Source of the DNA: Palsa-1447 sp964509885
GTDB lineage: Bacteria; Verrucomicrobiota; Verrucomicrobiia; Opitutales; Opitutaceae
Length of the DNA: 64,000 nucleotides
Direction: 5' to 3'
Assembly: GCA_964509885.1 (NCBI GenBank)
Contig: CAZDZL010000009.1
Location: 22,872-86,871, forward strand
Under the pieces are notes generated by a model. It was not told where the DNA came from, did no database searches, and saw only the letters and a program-made list of their open reading frames with translations. Shown one piece after another: positions 8,080 to 17,880 of this stretch. The position numbers and the translations under genes were made by a program. The first letter of the stretch is position 1. Every line of letters starts with the position of its first letter.

Positions 8080-9648
8080 ATGGCAGTCTGGGAATATAAG
8101 GTAATCTCAAGCGGCAAGGGGGGCTTCGCAACGCCCGCGCTGCTTGAATCATTTCTCAACCAACTCGGCACGGACGAGTGGGAGATCGTTGAATTTCGCG
8201 GGCAGGCTGACAATCCGCTGGCCTTTTCAGGGCTGGCGAGGCGTCCGACCCAACGCGACTGGACCCTGGAGGACGCGGCGGCCGCAGCCGCGAGGGCGGA
8301 GGCGGACAAGCTCCGCGCCGAGTTCGAGGCCAAGTTCAAAAGCGCCACAACGGCGCCCGCCCCGGCCGAGGCCGAGGCTCCGGTCCAGGAGGCCGGACGC
8401 GAGGTGGACGGCCTGAGGCGCCTCAGGGACACCGACCGCGACGGGGATCCCGACGCGCCGGAGACGGACGCCCCGGAGGACGAGTGGGACAAGCTGGGGA
8501 CCGGGGACGAGCTGCCCACGTTTTTCGAGGCCATGCGGCCCCACATGCGCAGGAACCAGCGCGGGCCGGGCTTCTCGGTCGGCGTGGACTACCTCGCCAA
8601 GAAATGGGACATATCCGAGGAAGAGGTTCTCGGGGCCCTCAAGGAGTGCGGGCTCGAGATTCCCGACGACGAGGACGCGAAGGTCGTCTATGTCGAGTAC
8701 GACGGCGACGTCTTCTGGGTGAACATCAACCGCCGCGGCGAGCTGTGGGTGAACACGAAGGAAAAGAGCCGGCCGGTCTTCAGGACCGTCCAGGCCACGC
8801 GGGTCGAGCCCGAGGAGGCCCCGAAGGGGGCCGAGTCCGGCGGCGGCCAGCAGGAGCCCCGCGAGCCCAGGCAGGAGCGGGAGCCGAGGCAGGAAAGGGA
8901 GCCCAGGCAGGAGCGCGAGCCGAGGCAGAGGCGCGAGGAGCAGGCCCCGGAGATTTCCGGCGCGCCGCTTCCCACCGGCTCCGAGCTTCTCGACCGGATC
9001 CGCCCGCTGATGCGCAAGAACAGGCGCGAGCCGGGCGGCTCGGGCAGCATGAGCTTCCTCTCCCGCGCCATGAAGTGCAGCGAGACCGCGCTCGTCGATG
9101 CGTTCGTGGCCATGGGGCTGGACGCCCACTCGGCCGCCGGCGACCCGCCGGTCTTCGCCGAGATCGGGGACGAGGTCTGGTGGCTCAACAAGGACAGCCG
9201 CGGAGGCATCTGGATCAATGCCCGCGCGAAGCGGGGCGAGGAGCCGTCCGGCTCCCAGCCCTCCGAGTCCGCGCAGGCGGCCCCGGGCAACGTCTTTGCG
9301 GCGGTCCGCCTCCTCCTCAAGGAGACGAAGACGGGGAGCGTGGCCGCGCCCGTGGAGCGCCTTGCCGCCGAGCTCGGCAGGTCGACCGACGAGCTCCTCG
9401 GCGCCCTCACCGACTCGGGCCTGCGCCTGCCCGAGAAATCCCGCGAGAAGCCGGTGTTCGCCGAGCACGCGGGCGAGATCTTCTGGCTCAACCTCAACGG
9501 CAAGGGCGAGCTCTGGCTGAACGCGAAGGCGTCGAAGTATTCGGACGAGGGCGACGGCAAGCGCCGCCCGCGGCCGAAGAAGAAGGACGAGGCGGACGGC
9601 GGCGAGGAGTCCTCGGACGCCGCGCCGGATTCCCCGCCCGAGGGCTGA
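8080..9648 (+). CDS. DUF4177-like protein with three tandem winged-helix-like repeats
   Basis: 522 residues. The N-terminus (MAVWEYKVIS... LNQLGTDEWEIVEFRG) resembles DUF4177. An Ala/Glu-rich helix follows. Then one module of about 80 residues occurs three times, at about 148-229, 303-384 and 405-485. Each copy has a basic start such as RPHMRRN or RPLMRKN, a helix with an acidic/ALxxxGL pattern, and an end like VFWVNINRRGELWVNTK, VWWLNKDSRGGIWINAR or IFWLNLNGKGELWLNAK. Linker 1 contains a charged EPRQER repeat, and the tail is Lys/Glu-rich. The repeat end resembles a winged-helix wing, so nucleic-acid binding is possible but unproven. Cytoplasmic; no signal peptide. I do not recognise a described family for the repeat. 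Confidence 0.8.
   Translation: MAVWEYKVISSGKGGFATPALLESFLNQLGTDEWEIVEFRGQADNPLAFSGLARRPTQRDWTLEDAAAAAARAEADKLRAEFEAKFKSATTAPAPAEAEAPVQEAGREVDGLRRLRDTDRDGDPDAPETDAPEDEWDKLGTGDELPTFFEAMRPHMRRNQRGPGFSVGVDYLAKKWDISEEEVLGALKECGLEIPDDEDAKVVYVEYDGDVFWVNINRRGELWVNTKEKSRPVFRTVQATRVEPEEAPKGAESGGGQQEPREPRQEREPRQEREPRQEREPRQRREEQAPEISGAPLPTGSELLDRIRPLMRKNRREPGGSGSMSFLSRAMKCSETALVDAFVAMGLDAHSAAGDPPVFAEIGDEVWWLNKDSRGGIWINARAKRGEEPSGSQPSESAQAAPGNVFAAVRLLLKETKTGSVAAPVERLAAELGRSTDELLGALTDSGLRLPEKSREKPVFAEHAGEIFWLNLNGKGELWLNAKASKYSDEGDGKRRPRPKKKDEADGGEESSDAAPDSPPEG
8863..8934 (+). repeat. EPRQER coding repeat
   Basis: About four copies of a hexapeptide EPRQER (the last ending QRR) at residues 262-285 of the DUF4177-like protein. 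It makes a highly charged linker between repeat modules 1 and 2. The 18-base units are nearly identical and could change copy number by slippage without breaking the frame. Confidence 0.8.
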
Positions 9649-9658
9649 GCGCCTTTCC

Positions 9659-10714
<1,056 letters not shown>

Positions 10715-10737
10715 GCCGGGCGGTCCGCCTGCCGCGC

Positions 10738-12096
10738 TCAGGCGCCGATCAGAGCGCGCGCCTGGGTGACCGCCGCGTGCCGGCTCAGCATCACCTCGGA
10801 GAGGCTCGGGGCGAGCCCGAGGGAGGAGGCCTTGAGCCGCAGGGAGATCCAGGTGAGGGACGATGCCGGCGGGCTGAACGCGTGCGGGGCGAAGGCGTCG
10901 AAGACCGGCGAAAGCGGAGCCAGCTGCTCCCTGGGCATGAGCTTCTTCTCCACCAGGAAAAGCCCCAGCATCGCGCCCAGGGCGTCGAGCCACGCGGTCG
11001 GCGTCGAGGGGGCCGAGTAGGGGATGCCCTCGCCCTCCGGGTAGGGCGCCCACTCCATGAACGCCCGGACAAACTCGTGGAACTTCATGAGCTCCACGTC
11101 GGCCGTAGCCGCGGTCCAGCGGATCGTGAACTGCTTGCGCTCGCGCATCTTCTTCACCTCCCAGACGCGCATGATCAGGATGAACTCGGATCCCTCCTTC
11201 TTGAGCGTGCCCGTGAAGATGTAGTCGAGGCCGTCCGGCGACGACTCGACGAGCTTCTTGAGGTTTTCGACGGTCCAGTCCGTCGAGAAAATCGCGGGCC
11301 GCTTCGGGGCGTTGGCGGCGTGCAGGCACCCGAGGGCGGCGACGGAGGCGTAGAGCGGCGAGAAGTAGAACGTCTCGGCGAACCAGAGCGGGATGACGCG
11401 CGACAGGCGCCCGAGCTCGTCCTCGGTGAGCTTCATGGCCTCCTCGGGGTCCTCGTAGGCCGTGGGGAGCGCGAGCTGGGCGAAGGCGACGCGGCGCAGC
11501 TTGCCCGACTTCTTAGGGAGGGCGCCCTCGACCGACTCGAGGCCGTACGACCAGATGGGCCTGCTGATCGTGACGAGCGCGAGGCCGAGGGCGTGCTCCG
11601 CCGGGTCGTCCCCCACGGAGTTGTACTGCGGGATGCCCGCGACGGAGCCGTTCTGGATCAGCTCGGCGACGGCGTTCGAGAACCCGAGGAGCCGGTCCTC
11701 GAGCTCCGGGCGGTTGAGCGAGAAGAGGATGTCGAGGACATGCTGCGCTGCGTCGGCGTCGCGGACCGAGAGGTAGGCCTGCACCAGGTTGATCCCGGTA
11801 GCCGGGCCGTGGCGCAGGGCGTCGTAGCGCGGCGCGATCAGCTCGATGATCTGGGGGATGTTCCCGGTCGACCCGAGGTCGCCCGAGATGGTCACGAGGA
11901 CGTCCGGCCGGTCCCCCGCGGTCGACAGCACCTCCTCATAGATCGCCATGGCCCCCGGGAGGTCCTTCTCCTCCAGCCGCTCCCGGGCCGTGATCAGCCG
12001 GGGGGCGATACCCGAGACCGGGGCGTCGACGGCCGGCGCCGGGGCGCCGTTGCCGGGGGAGGCGGGTTTTCCGGAGAGGCGGTCGAAGAAGCCCAT
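10738..12096 (-). CDS. hypothetical cytoplasmic protein (TPR-like N-terminus)
   Basis: 452 residues. It starts MGFFDRLSGKP, then an Ala/Pro linker, then helical pairs such as ARERLEEKDLPGAMAIYEEVL and QAYLSVRDADAAQHVLDILF that look like tetratricopeptide-type solenoid repeats (to about residue 130). The rest has no motif I recognise. A mixed alpha/beta part includes YIFTGTLKKEGSEFILIMRV and a C-terminal helical region. No signal peptide or membrane helix is seen. It is divergent from miaB and upstream of the DAHP synthase gene. The start at 12096 is the first ATG after the miaB-antisense part of the frame. Confidence 0.72.
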   Translation of the reverse strand: MGFFDRLSGKPASPGNGAPAPAVDAPVSGIAPRLITARERLEEKDLPGAMAIYEEVLSTAGDRPDVLVTISGDLGSTGNIPQIIELIAPRYDALRHGPATGINLVQAYLSVRDADAAQHVLDILFSLNRPELEDRLLGFSNAVAELIQNGSVAGIPQYNSVGDDPAEHALGLALVTISRPIWSYGLESVEGALPKKSGKLRRVAFAQLALPTAYEDPEEAMKLTEDELGRLSRVIPLWFAETFYFSPLYASVAALGCLHAANAPKRPAIFSTDWTVENLKKLVESSPDGLDYIFTGTLKKEGSEFILIMRVWEVKKMRERKQFTIRWTAATADVELMKFHEFVRAFMEWAPYPEGEGIPYSAPSTPTAWLDALGAMLGLFLVEKKLMPREQLAPLSPVFDAFAPHAFSPPASSLTWISLRLKASSLGLAPSLSEVMLSRHAAVTQARALIGA

Positions 12097-12112
12097 TACC
12101 GCGAGCAAAGCG

Positions 12113-12126
12113 ACCGGCGCGCCGGT
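12113..12126. repeat. 14-bp perfect palindrome between divergent genes
   Basis: ACCGGCGCGCCGGT is perfectly self-complementary and lies 17 bases upstream of the hypothetical gene (minus strand), about 55 bases from the miaB promoter. It could be an operator; in such GC-rich DNA chance is possible. Confidence 0.35.
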
Positions 12127-12180
12127 GGCGAACAGAATTGAAGGGCCGGGGGTGGCCCACCCAGAGGGGCAATTCCTCGT

Positions 12181-12209
12181 TTGACCCGCATTTTGCCAGG
12201 CATTTTGAT
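12181..12209 (+). promoter_or_regulatory. probable sigma-70 promoter of miaB
   Basis: TTGACC (12181-12186), a 17-base spacer and TTTGAT (12204-12209). Transcription would begin near 12216, only about 7 bases before the miaB ATG. Confidence 0.45.
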
Positions 12210-12222
12210 AACTCCTCCGCAA

Positions 12223-13614
12223 ATGAACAGGGTCCACATCAAGACCTACGGGTGCCAGATGAACGAACGCGACAGCGAGGCTGTCGCGGCGATGCTTCGC
12301 GCCCGGGGCTACAGGATCGTCGCGGACGAGGACGCGTGCGACGTGCTGCTCCTGAACACCTGCAGCGTGCGCGACGCCGCCGAGCAGAAGGCGATCGGCA
12401 AGGCCGGCTACAGCCTCGCGAGGAAGAAGCACAACCCGGACTTCGTCCTGGGCATCCTCGGCTGCATGGCGCAGAACCGCGGCGCCGGCCTCCTCGACCG
12501 GCTTCCGGACGTCGACCTCATCGTCGGCACGCAGAAGTTCCACAGGGTCCCCGACTACCTGGACAACCTGAGGGCCGCGCGTGAGTCGGGCATCCCGCTC
12601 GGCGAGGCGATCGTCGACACGGCCGAGGAGGCCGGGTCGCAGAACACGATCCGCGACCACATGGAGGGGCCGGAGCGCCACGTGTGCGCGTTCGTCTCGA
12701 TCCAGCAGGGGTGCAACATGGACTGCGCGTTCTGCATCGTCCCGACGACCCGCGGCGACGAGCGTTCCCGCCCGATGGACGACATCGTCCGCGAATGCGG
12801 GGAGCTCGCGGCGCGCGGCGCCCGCGAGATCACCCTCCTCGGCCAGATCGTGACCAGCTACGGCCGGCGGGACTACCCCCACACGGGCGGCGTCTCGCCC
12901 TTCGTCCAGCTCCTCGAGCGGGTCAACGCGGTGCCCGGCATCGAGCGGATCCGCTTCACGTCCCCGCACCCGCGCGGTTTCAGGCAGGACCTCGCCGACG
13001 CCTTCGCGAGGATGCCCAAGCTCGGCGAGCACGTCCACCTTCCCGTCCAGTCGGGGAGCGACCGGATCTTGAGGGCGATGAAGCGGCCCTACACGCGCGA
13101 GCGCTACATGGAAATCGTCGGCATGCTGCGCGCCGCCCGGCCGTCCATGGCGTTCTCGACGGACATCATCGTCGGGTTCCCCGGCGAGACCGACGCGGAC
13201 TTCGAGGAGACGCGCCGGCTCTGCGAGACGGTCGACTACGACATGGCCTACATCTTCAAGTACTCGGTCCGGACGGGCACGCCCGCAGCGACGATGCCGG
13301 ACCAGGTGCCCGAGGAGGTCCGCGAGGAGCGCAACCGCGTGCTCCTGGAGGTCCTTCGCGAGGGCTCGCTCCGGCGCAGCCAGGCCCTCGTCGGCACCGT
13401 CCAGGAAGTCCTGGTCGAGGGCCCCGACAAGACGGGCCTGCGCTTCACGGGGCGGACCCGGGGAAACCGCACGACCGTCTTCGAGGCCGCCCCGCGGCTT
13501 GTCGGCACCCTGGTCCCCGTCGAGATAACCCGGGCGAGCGTGAGCACGCTCTACGGGGACCTGGTCACCGCGGACTCCGGCTTGCAATCCCCGCAGGGGG
13601 CCGCGTCACTCTGA
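12223..13614 (+). CDS. miaB: tRNA-2-methylthio-N6-dimethylallyladenosine synthase MiaB
   Basis: 463 residues, a radical-SAM methylthiotransferase adding the methylthio group to i6A37 of tRNAs. The N-terminal UPF0004 domain has HIKTYGCQMNERDSE, NTCSVRDAAEQK and LGCMAQ, whose three Cys bind the auxiliary [4Fe-4S] cluster. The radical-SAM cluster motif is GCNMDCAFCIVPTTRGDERSR (CxxxCxxC). A C-terminal TRAM-like region (about 385-450) includes EVLVEGPDKTGLRFTGRTRG. The start is ATG 12223 rather than an upstream TTG at 12181, because the family begins right before the HIKTYGCQMN motif and the TTG is the -35 box. Confidence 0.96.
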   Translation: MNRVHIKTYGCQMNERDSEAVAAMLRARGYRIVADEDACDVLLLNTCSVRDAAEQKAIGKAGYSLARKKHNPDFVLGILGCMAQNRGAGLLDRLPDVDLIVGTQKFHRVPDYLDNLRAARESGIPLGEAIVDTAEEAGSQNTIRDHMEGPERHVCAFVSIQQGCNMDCAFCIVPTTRGDERSRPMDDIVRECGELAARGAREITLLGQIVTSYGRRDYPHTGGVSPFVQLLERVNAVPGIERIRFTSPHPRGFRQDLADAFARMPKLGEHVHLPVQSGSDRILRAMKRPYTRERYMEIVGMLRAARPSMAFSTDIIVGFPGETDADFEETRRLCETVDYDMAYIFKYSVRTGTPAATMPDQVPEEVREERNRVLLEVLREGSLRRSQALVGTVQEVLVEGPDKTGLRFTGRTRGNRTTVFEAAPRLVGTLVPVEITRASVSTLYGDLVTADSGLQSPQGAASL

Positions 13615-13624
13615 GCCCCCCTTC

Positions 13625-14167
13625 ATGTCGCTTTTTTCAGCCTCGCTCATCCCCGGACTCATCCTGATCGCGCTCGGCGCGCCCCTGCTGCTCAACATCA
13701 CGGGCGTCACGTCCGCGATCAGGGCCTTCCCGAGGTCGGCGTCCGCCGGGTACCTGGTGTTCAGCGCCGCCGCCGTCTGGTTCCTGTACAACATCCTGCA
13801 CCTGTCCAACGCGGACTTCGGCGAGTACCGCTACTACCTCTTCGCGGGCTTCGCCGCGGTCGCCATCCTCTCGTTCAAGTGCGTGCCGGACTTCCTGGGG
13901 GTGCGCGGCGCCTGCGCGCTCGTGCTCATCGCAGCGTCGCCGTTCCTGGACTCGGCCTACATGGAGTACGACCACCCCATGCGCCTGTTCATGGTCTCCT
14001 TCGTCTATGTCGCCATCCTGGCCGCGCTCTGGCTGGGCGCCCAGCCGTGGAGGATGCGCGACTTCCTCAGCTGGCTCTTCGCCACGCAGACCCGTTCCAG
14101 GGGCCTGGGAGGGCTCTTCCTGGCCTACGGAATCCTGCTCTGCGCGGCCGCGTTCGCCCTGCGATGA
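13625..14167 (+). CDS. hypothetical six-helix membrane protein
   Basis: 180 residues, almost entirely hydrophobic with about six predicted membrane helices, including LIPGLILIALGAPLLLNITG near the start and YGILLCAAAFALR at the end. No catalytic motif is seen. It begins 10 bases after miaB, and its TGA stop overlaps the gmk ATG (ATGA), so miaB, this gene and gmk probably form one transcript. I do not recognise the family; it is likely a conserved verrucomicrobial membrane protein. Confidence 0.8.
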   Translation: MSLFSASLIPGLILIALGAPLLLNITGVTSAIRAFPRSASAGYLVFSAAAVWFLYNILHLSNADFGEYRYYLFAGFAAVAILSFKCVPDFLGVRGACALVLIAASPFLDSAYMEYDHPMRLFMVSFVYVAILAALWLGAQPWRMRDFLSWLFATQTRSRGLGGLFLAYGILLCAAAFALR

Positions 14168-14775
14168 CCGCGAAGCCCGCCCCGCGGCCCGGCGCACTCG
14201 ACCCGGTCCTCCTTGTCGTCGCGGGCCCCGCGGGCTCCGGCAAGAGCACGCTGTGCGAGAGGCTTGTGGCGGCCGGGCTGGGGTTCTCGCGGGTCGTGAC
14301 GAGCACGACGCGGGCCCCCCGCGCGGGCGAGGTGAACGGGGTCCACTACCATTTCTTCACGCCCGCTCAGTTCGACGCCAAGGTCGCCGCGGGGGAATTC
14401 CTCGAGTGGGCCTGGGTGCACGGCGACCGCCGCTACGGCACGCTCGCCTCGAGCGTCCTCGGGCCGCTGCTCCTCGGGAAGAGCCTCGTGGTCAGCGTCG
14501 ACGTCCAGGGCGTCGAGAGCCTGCGGCGCATCTCCGGGAAGAACCCGTTCCTCGCCCGGGTGATGAGCACCATCTTCATCGTGGTGGACCACGAGCGACT
14601 CGAGGCCCGCATGAGGGAGAGGGGCAAGGACGACGAGGCCGAGATTGCGCGGCGGATGGCCACGGCCGAGGCCGAGCTGCGAGAGGCCGGGAAGTTTGAC
14701 TTCGTGATCGAGAGCAGGACGCGGGACGATGACTTTGCCGCGCTCCTCGCGATACTGAAGAAGATCCGCGCCTGA
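14164..14775 (+). CDS. gmk: guanylate kinase
   Basis: 203 residues, the normal length. It phosphorylates GMP to GDP with ATP. The P-loop is VAGPAGSGKST (residues 19-29), with the GMP-binding region VVTSTTRAPRAGEVNGVHYHF after it. The substrate loop FLEWAWVHGDRRYGT follows, and the lid contains RGKDDEAEIARRM. GSGKST and TSTTRxPRxGE are diagnostic. The ATG overlaps the previous stop codon by four bases, suggesting translational coupling with the upstream membrane protein. It converges on moaA. Confidence 0.95.
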   Translation: MTAKPAPRPGALDPVLLVVAGPAGSGKSTLCERLVAAGLGFSRVVTSTTRAPRAGEVNGVHYHFFTPAQFDAKVAAGEFLEWAWVHGDRRYGTLASSVLGPLLLGKSLVVSVDVQGVESLRRISGKNPFLARVMSTIFIVVDHERLEARMRERGKDDEAEIARRMATAEAELREAGKFDFVIESRTRDDDFAALLAILKKIRA

Positions 14776-14788
14776 GGCGCGGCGGCCC

Positions 14789-15805
14789 CTAGCCGCCGAT
14801 GTAGCTCATCTCGACCCGCTCCCGCGCCGGCGCCCCGGGGGGCACGCCGGCCCTCTCGTCGCTGTACCTGTCCGCCCGGGCGCCCCAGACGCCCGCGACG
14901 AAAGCGCGGACCTCGGCGTCGCCCGATCCCGACCTGACGAGGCCGAGCACATCCCGGCCCTCCGAGGCGAAGAGGCACGTGAAGAGCTTCCCGTCGGCGG
15001 AGAGCCTCGCCCGGTTGCAATCCCTGCAGAAGGGCTCCGTGACCGAGCTGACGATGCCGATCTCCCCGCGGCCGTCGGCGTAGCGGTAGCGCGCGGCCAC
15101 CTCGCCGCGGTAGGCGGGCCCGACGGGCTCCAGCGGCCACGCCGCCGAGATGCGCTCGACGATCTCCCGGGCCGGCACGACCTGGGAGAGCGACCAGTGG
15201 TTCGTGGTCCCCACGTCCATGAACTCTATGAACCGAAGCGCGTGCCCCCGGGACCTGAAGTAGTCGCAGAGCGGCAGGATCTGCCCGTCGTTCACGCCGC
15301 GCTGGACGACGCAGTTGACCTTGATCGGGAATCCCTCCGCGGCGGCGGCGTCGATCCCATCGAGGACGCGGGCCACCCTGAAGCCGAGGCCGTTCATGCG
15401 CCCGGATATGGCCTCGTCGAGCGCATCCACGGAGACATTGAGCCGGTCGAGCCCCGCGGCGCGCAGCGCGCGGGCCTGCCTCGCCAGCAGCCACCCGTTT
15501 GTCGTGAGGGACACGTCGGGGACGCCCAGGCCCCCCTTGATCGACTGGATGATCGCGGGAAGGTCGGCCCGCAGAAGCGGCTCCCCGCCCGTCAGGCGGA
15601 TCTTCTCGACCCCGAGGTCGACGAAGGCGCGGACGATCGTCGCCAGCTCCGCGCGGGTCATGAGCCGGCCCTCGGCCAGGAAGGGGTGGTCGGGGCCGAA
15701 CGCCTCCTTCGGCATGCAGTACGGGCAGCGGAAATTGCAGCGGTCCGTCACGGAGATGCGGAGGTCGCGTATCGGTCGGCCCAGGGTGTCTCGGACGGCG
15801 GCCAT
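14789..15805 (-). CDS. moaA: GTP 3',8-cyclase MoaA
   Basis: 338 residues. It is the radical-SAM enzyme that, with MoaC, converts GTP to cyclic pyranopterin monophosphate in molybdenum-cofactor synthesis. The N-terminal cluster motif is RISVTDRCNFRCPYCMPKE (CxxxCxxC), followed by RLTGGEPLLR. The C-terminal cluster motif FCRDCNRARLSADGKLFTCL binds the second [4Fe-4S] near GTP. The sequence ends in Gly-Gly, conserved and functionally important in MoaA. ATG 15805 is preferred over 15832. It is divergent from moeA with a 65-base AT-richer gap carrying both promoters. Confidence 0.96.
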   Translation of the reverse strand: MAAVRDTLGRPIRDLRISVTDRCNFRCPYCMPKEAFGPDHPFLAEGRLMTRAELATIVRAFVDLGVEKIRLTGGEPLLRADLPAIIQSIKGGLGVPDVSLTTNGWLLARQARALRAAGLDRLNVSVDALDEAISGRMNGLGFRVARVLDGIDAAAAEGFPIKVNCVVQRGVNDGQILPLCDYFRSRGHALRFIEFMDVGTTNHWSLSQVVPAREIVERISAAWPLEPVGPAYRGEVAARYRYADGRGEIGIVSSVTEPFCRDCNRARLSADGKLFTCLFASEGRDVLGLVRSGSGDAEVRAFVAGVWGARADRYSDERAGVPPGAPARERVEMSYIGG

Positions 15806-15870
15806 GTGAGGGCCAAAAAAACACCAAAACATTATTTCCGCGAGGCGGGATTTGTGCGCATCCTCGGGGC

Positions 15871-17079
15871 GTGCTCACACCCGCGGGAGCCGAGAAGCTC
15901 ATCTTTGACGCCATCCCCCTCCTCCACAGGGAGGACTGCGCGATTTCCGAGGCCCACGGGCGCGTGCTGCGCGCCGACCTGAGGGCGGACCGCGACCTCC
16001 CGCCCTTCGACCGGGTGACGATGGACGGCTTCGCGCTGCGCGCGTCGGCCCTCGCCGGGGGGGCAGCGCGGTTCCGCGTGCAGGCGACGCAGGCCGCGGG
16101 GATGAGGCCGTTCACGCTTGGGGCGGCGAGCGACGCGTGCATCGAGGTCATGACGGGCTGCGTGCTTCCGGAGGGCGCGGACTGCGTCATCCCGTACGAG
16201 GAGACAACCCGCGAGGGCGACTGGGTCGACGCGAGGCCGGAGCCGGGAGCGGTCGCGCCGGGCAGGAACGTCCACCGCCGGGGCTCGGACCACGGCAAGG
16301 GGGACGTGATCGTGCGCGCGGGCGTGAGGCTCACCGGGCGCGAGATCGCTGTCGCGGCCTCGTGCGGCCACCCCGCCCTCAACGTCACGCATTCCCCCAA
16401 GGTCGCGGTCGTCTCCACGGGCGACGAGCTTGTCGAGGTCGACGCGCTCGTCGCGGCACACCAGATCCGCCGCAGCAACGACCACGCGATCCGCGCCGCC
16501 CTCATCGCCGGCGGCTACCCGCGGGCCGACCGGTTCCACATGCGCGACGTCCGCCACGAGATCGAGCACATGCTCTGGCACATCCTCGCGGAGTACGACA
16601 TCGTGCTGATCACCGGGGGCGTTTCCAAGGGGAAGTTCGACTTCCTTCCCTCCGAGCTCGGGCGCCAGGGTGTGAAGAAGATCTTCCAGGGTGTCGCGCA
16701 GCGGCCGGGCAAGCCCTTCTGGTTCGGGCTGAGCGGACGGCTCACCCCGGTATTCGCGCTCCCCGGAAACCCGGTATCCGCCTACACGTGCCTCCACCGC
16801 TACGTCCTGCCCGCCCTCGACCACGCGAGCGGCGTGACCCCGCGCCCGCTGCTCCAGGCCGCGCTGGCGGATCCGGTCGTCTTCAAGCCCAACCTCGCCT
16901 GCCTCCTCCCCGTCCGCCTCTCGAGCGGCCCGCGGGCCGAGCTCCTCGCGCACCCGGTCGCCGTGAACTCGTCCGGGGACTTTTCCGGCCTCGTCGGTAC
17001 GGACGGGTTCGTTGAGCTGCCCGCCGGGCAGGATGACTTCCCCGCGGGCCACGTGGCCCCCTTCCGCCGCTGGGTGTAG
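15871..17079 (+). CDS. moeA: molybdopterin molybdotransferase MoeA
   Basis: 402 residues, GTG start. It inserts molybdate into adenylated molybdopterin. The motifs FDRVTMDGFALRA, IEVMTGCVLPEGADCVIPYEE, VVSTGDELVE, ITGGVSKGKFDF and ALPGNPVSAY are all family signatures; TGGVSKGKFDF replaces the commoner TGGVSxGdyD form. The MogA-like middle domain and a C-terminal beta domain are both present. It begins the plus-strand molybdenum-cofactor run, with moaC 53 bases downstream. The GTG is chosen because no ATG fits the N-terminal conserved region. Confidence 0.94.
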   Translation: MLTPAGAEKLIFDAIPLLHREDCAISEAHGRVLRADLRADRDLPPFDRVTMDGFALRASALAGGAARFRVQATQAAGMRPFTLGAASDACIEVMTGCVLPEGADCVIPYEETTREGDWVDARPEPGAVAPGRNVHRRGSDHGKGDVIVRAGVRLTGREIAVAASCGHPALNVTHSPKVAVVSTGDELVEVDALVAAHQIRRSNDHAIRAALIAGGYPRADRFHMRDVRHEIEHMLWHILAEYDIVLITGGVSKGKFDFLPSELGRQGVKKIFQGVAQRPGKPFWFGLSGRLTPVFALPGNPVSAYTCLHRYVLPALDHASGVTPRPLLQAALADPVVFKPNLACLLPVRLSSGPRAELLAHPVAVNSSGDFSGLVGTDGFVELPAGQDDFPAGHVAPFRRWV

Positions 17080-17132
17080 CCGCACCCAAGGATTGCGGTG
17101 GGGCCGCGCCGCAGCCCATCATCCCCCTCCCG

Positions 17133-17633
17133 ATGGCCCCCAAACGCAGACTTTCCCACCTGGACGCGGGCAACCGCCCGCGGATGGTGGATGTCGGCTC
17201 GAAACCCGTGACGAGCCGGACCGCCCACGCCGTCGCGATCGTCGTCCTGCCCCGCGCGCTGGCCGAGCTGCTCCAGGGAGGCGAGATCCACGCGCCGAAG
17301 GGACCCGTCTTCCAGGCGGCGATCCTGGCCGGGATCATGGGCGCAAAGAGGACCTCCGACCTCATTCCGCTCTGCCACCCGCTCCCCCTCGACGACTGCA
17401 GCATCGAGATGAGCGCGGGGTCCCCCGCGAGGGACGGCTCGGTGGAGGTGCAGGTTCACTGCCGCGCGAGGACGCGTGGGCGGACCGGGGTCGAGATGGA
17501 GGCGCTGACCGGCGCGAGCGTCGCCGCGCTCACGCTTTACGACATGGGCAAGGCCGTCTCTCACGGGATCGTCATCCGGGAGGTGCGCCTGCTGGAGAAG
17601 ACCGGCGGCAAGAGGGACTTCCGGGCACCGTGA
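17133..17633 (+). CDS. moaC: cyclic pyranopterin monophosphate synthase MoaC
   Basis: 166 residues, the usual size. It acts with MoaA in the first step of molybdopterin synthesis. Motifs are LSHLDAGNRPRMVDVGSKPV, GIMGAKRTSDLIPLCHPLPL and GVEMEALTGASVAALTLYDM, followed by GKAV; the conserved Asp and Lys of the active site are in DMGKAV (DMCKAV in many homologues). Its TGA overlaps the GTG start of moaD, indicating translational coupling. Confidence 0.95.
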   Translation: MAPKRRLSHLDAGNRPRMVDVGSKPVTSRTAHAVAIVVLPRALAELLQGGEIHAPKGPVFQAAILAGIMGAKRTSDLIPLCHPLPLDDCSIEMSAGSPARDGSVEVQVHCRARTRGRTGVEMEALTGASVAALTLYDMGKAVSHGIVIREVRLLEKTGGKRDFRAP

Positions 17634-17875
17634 AGAAGACAGTCCGCGTGCGGTATTTTGCGATCCTGCGCGAGCAGCGCGGGCTGGGCGAGGAGGGGGT
17701 CGAGACCGGGGCGTCGACAGCGGCCGAGGTCTACGAGGAGCTGCGCACCCTCCACGGGTTCACGCTTCCGGCGGCCCGGCTTCGGGTCGCGATCAACGAC
17801 GACTTTGCCCCGTGGTCCACCAAGATAGGGGACGGCGACGCGCTCGCCTTCCTTCCGCCGGTCGCCGGGGGCTGA
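17630..17875 (+). CDS. moaD: molybdopterin synthase sulfur-carrier subunit MoaD
   Basis: 81 residues with a ubiquitin-like fold pattern: VRVRYFAILREQRG at the start, LRVAINDDFAPWSTKIGDGD in the middle and the diagnostic C-terminal PPVAGG. The terminal Gly-Gly carries the thiocarboxylate used by MoaE. The GTG start overlaps the moaC stop (GTGA). No MoeB-type activating enzyme is found in the window, so it must be elsewhere. Confidence 0.93.
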   Translation: MKKTVRVRYFAILREQRGLGEEGVETGASTAAEVYEELRTLHGFTLPAARLRVAINDDFAPWSTKIGDGDALAFLPPVAGG

Positions 17876-17880
17876 AGCCG

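Noticed and set aside
12097..13587. Upstream extension of the hypothetical gene ending at 10738 (frame open to 13587).
   Set aside because: It runs antisense through miaB; the real gene starts at ATG 12096.
15832..17085. 417-residue open frame opposite moeA.
   Set aside because: Compositional shadow of moeA; no recognisable motif.
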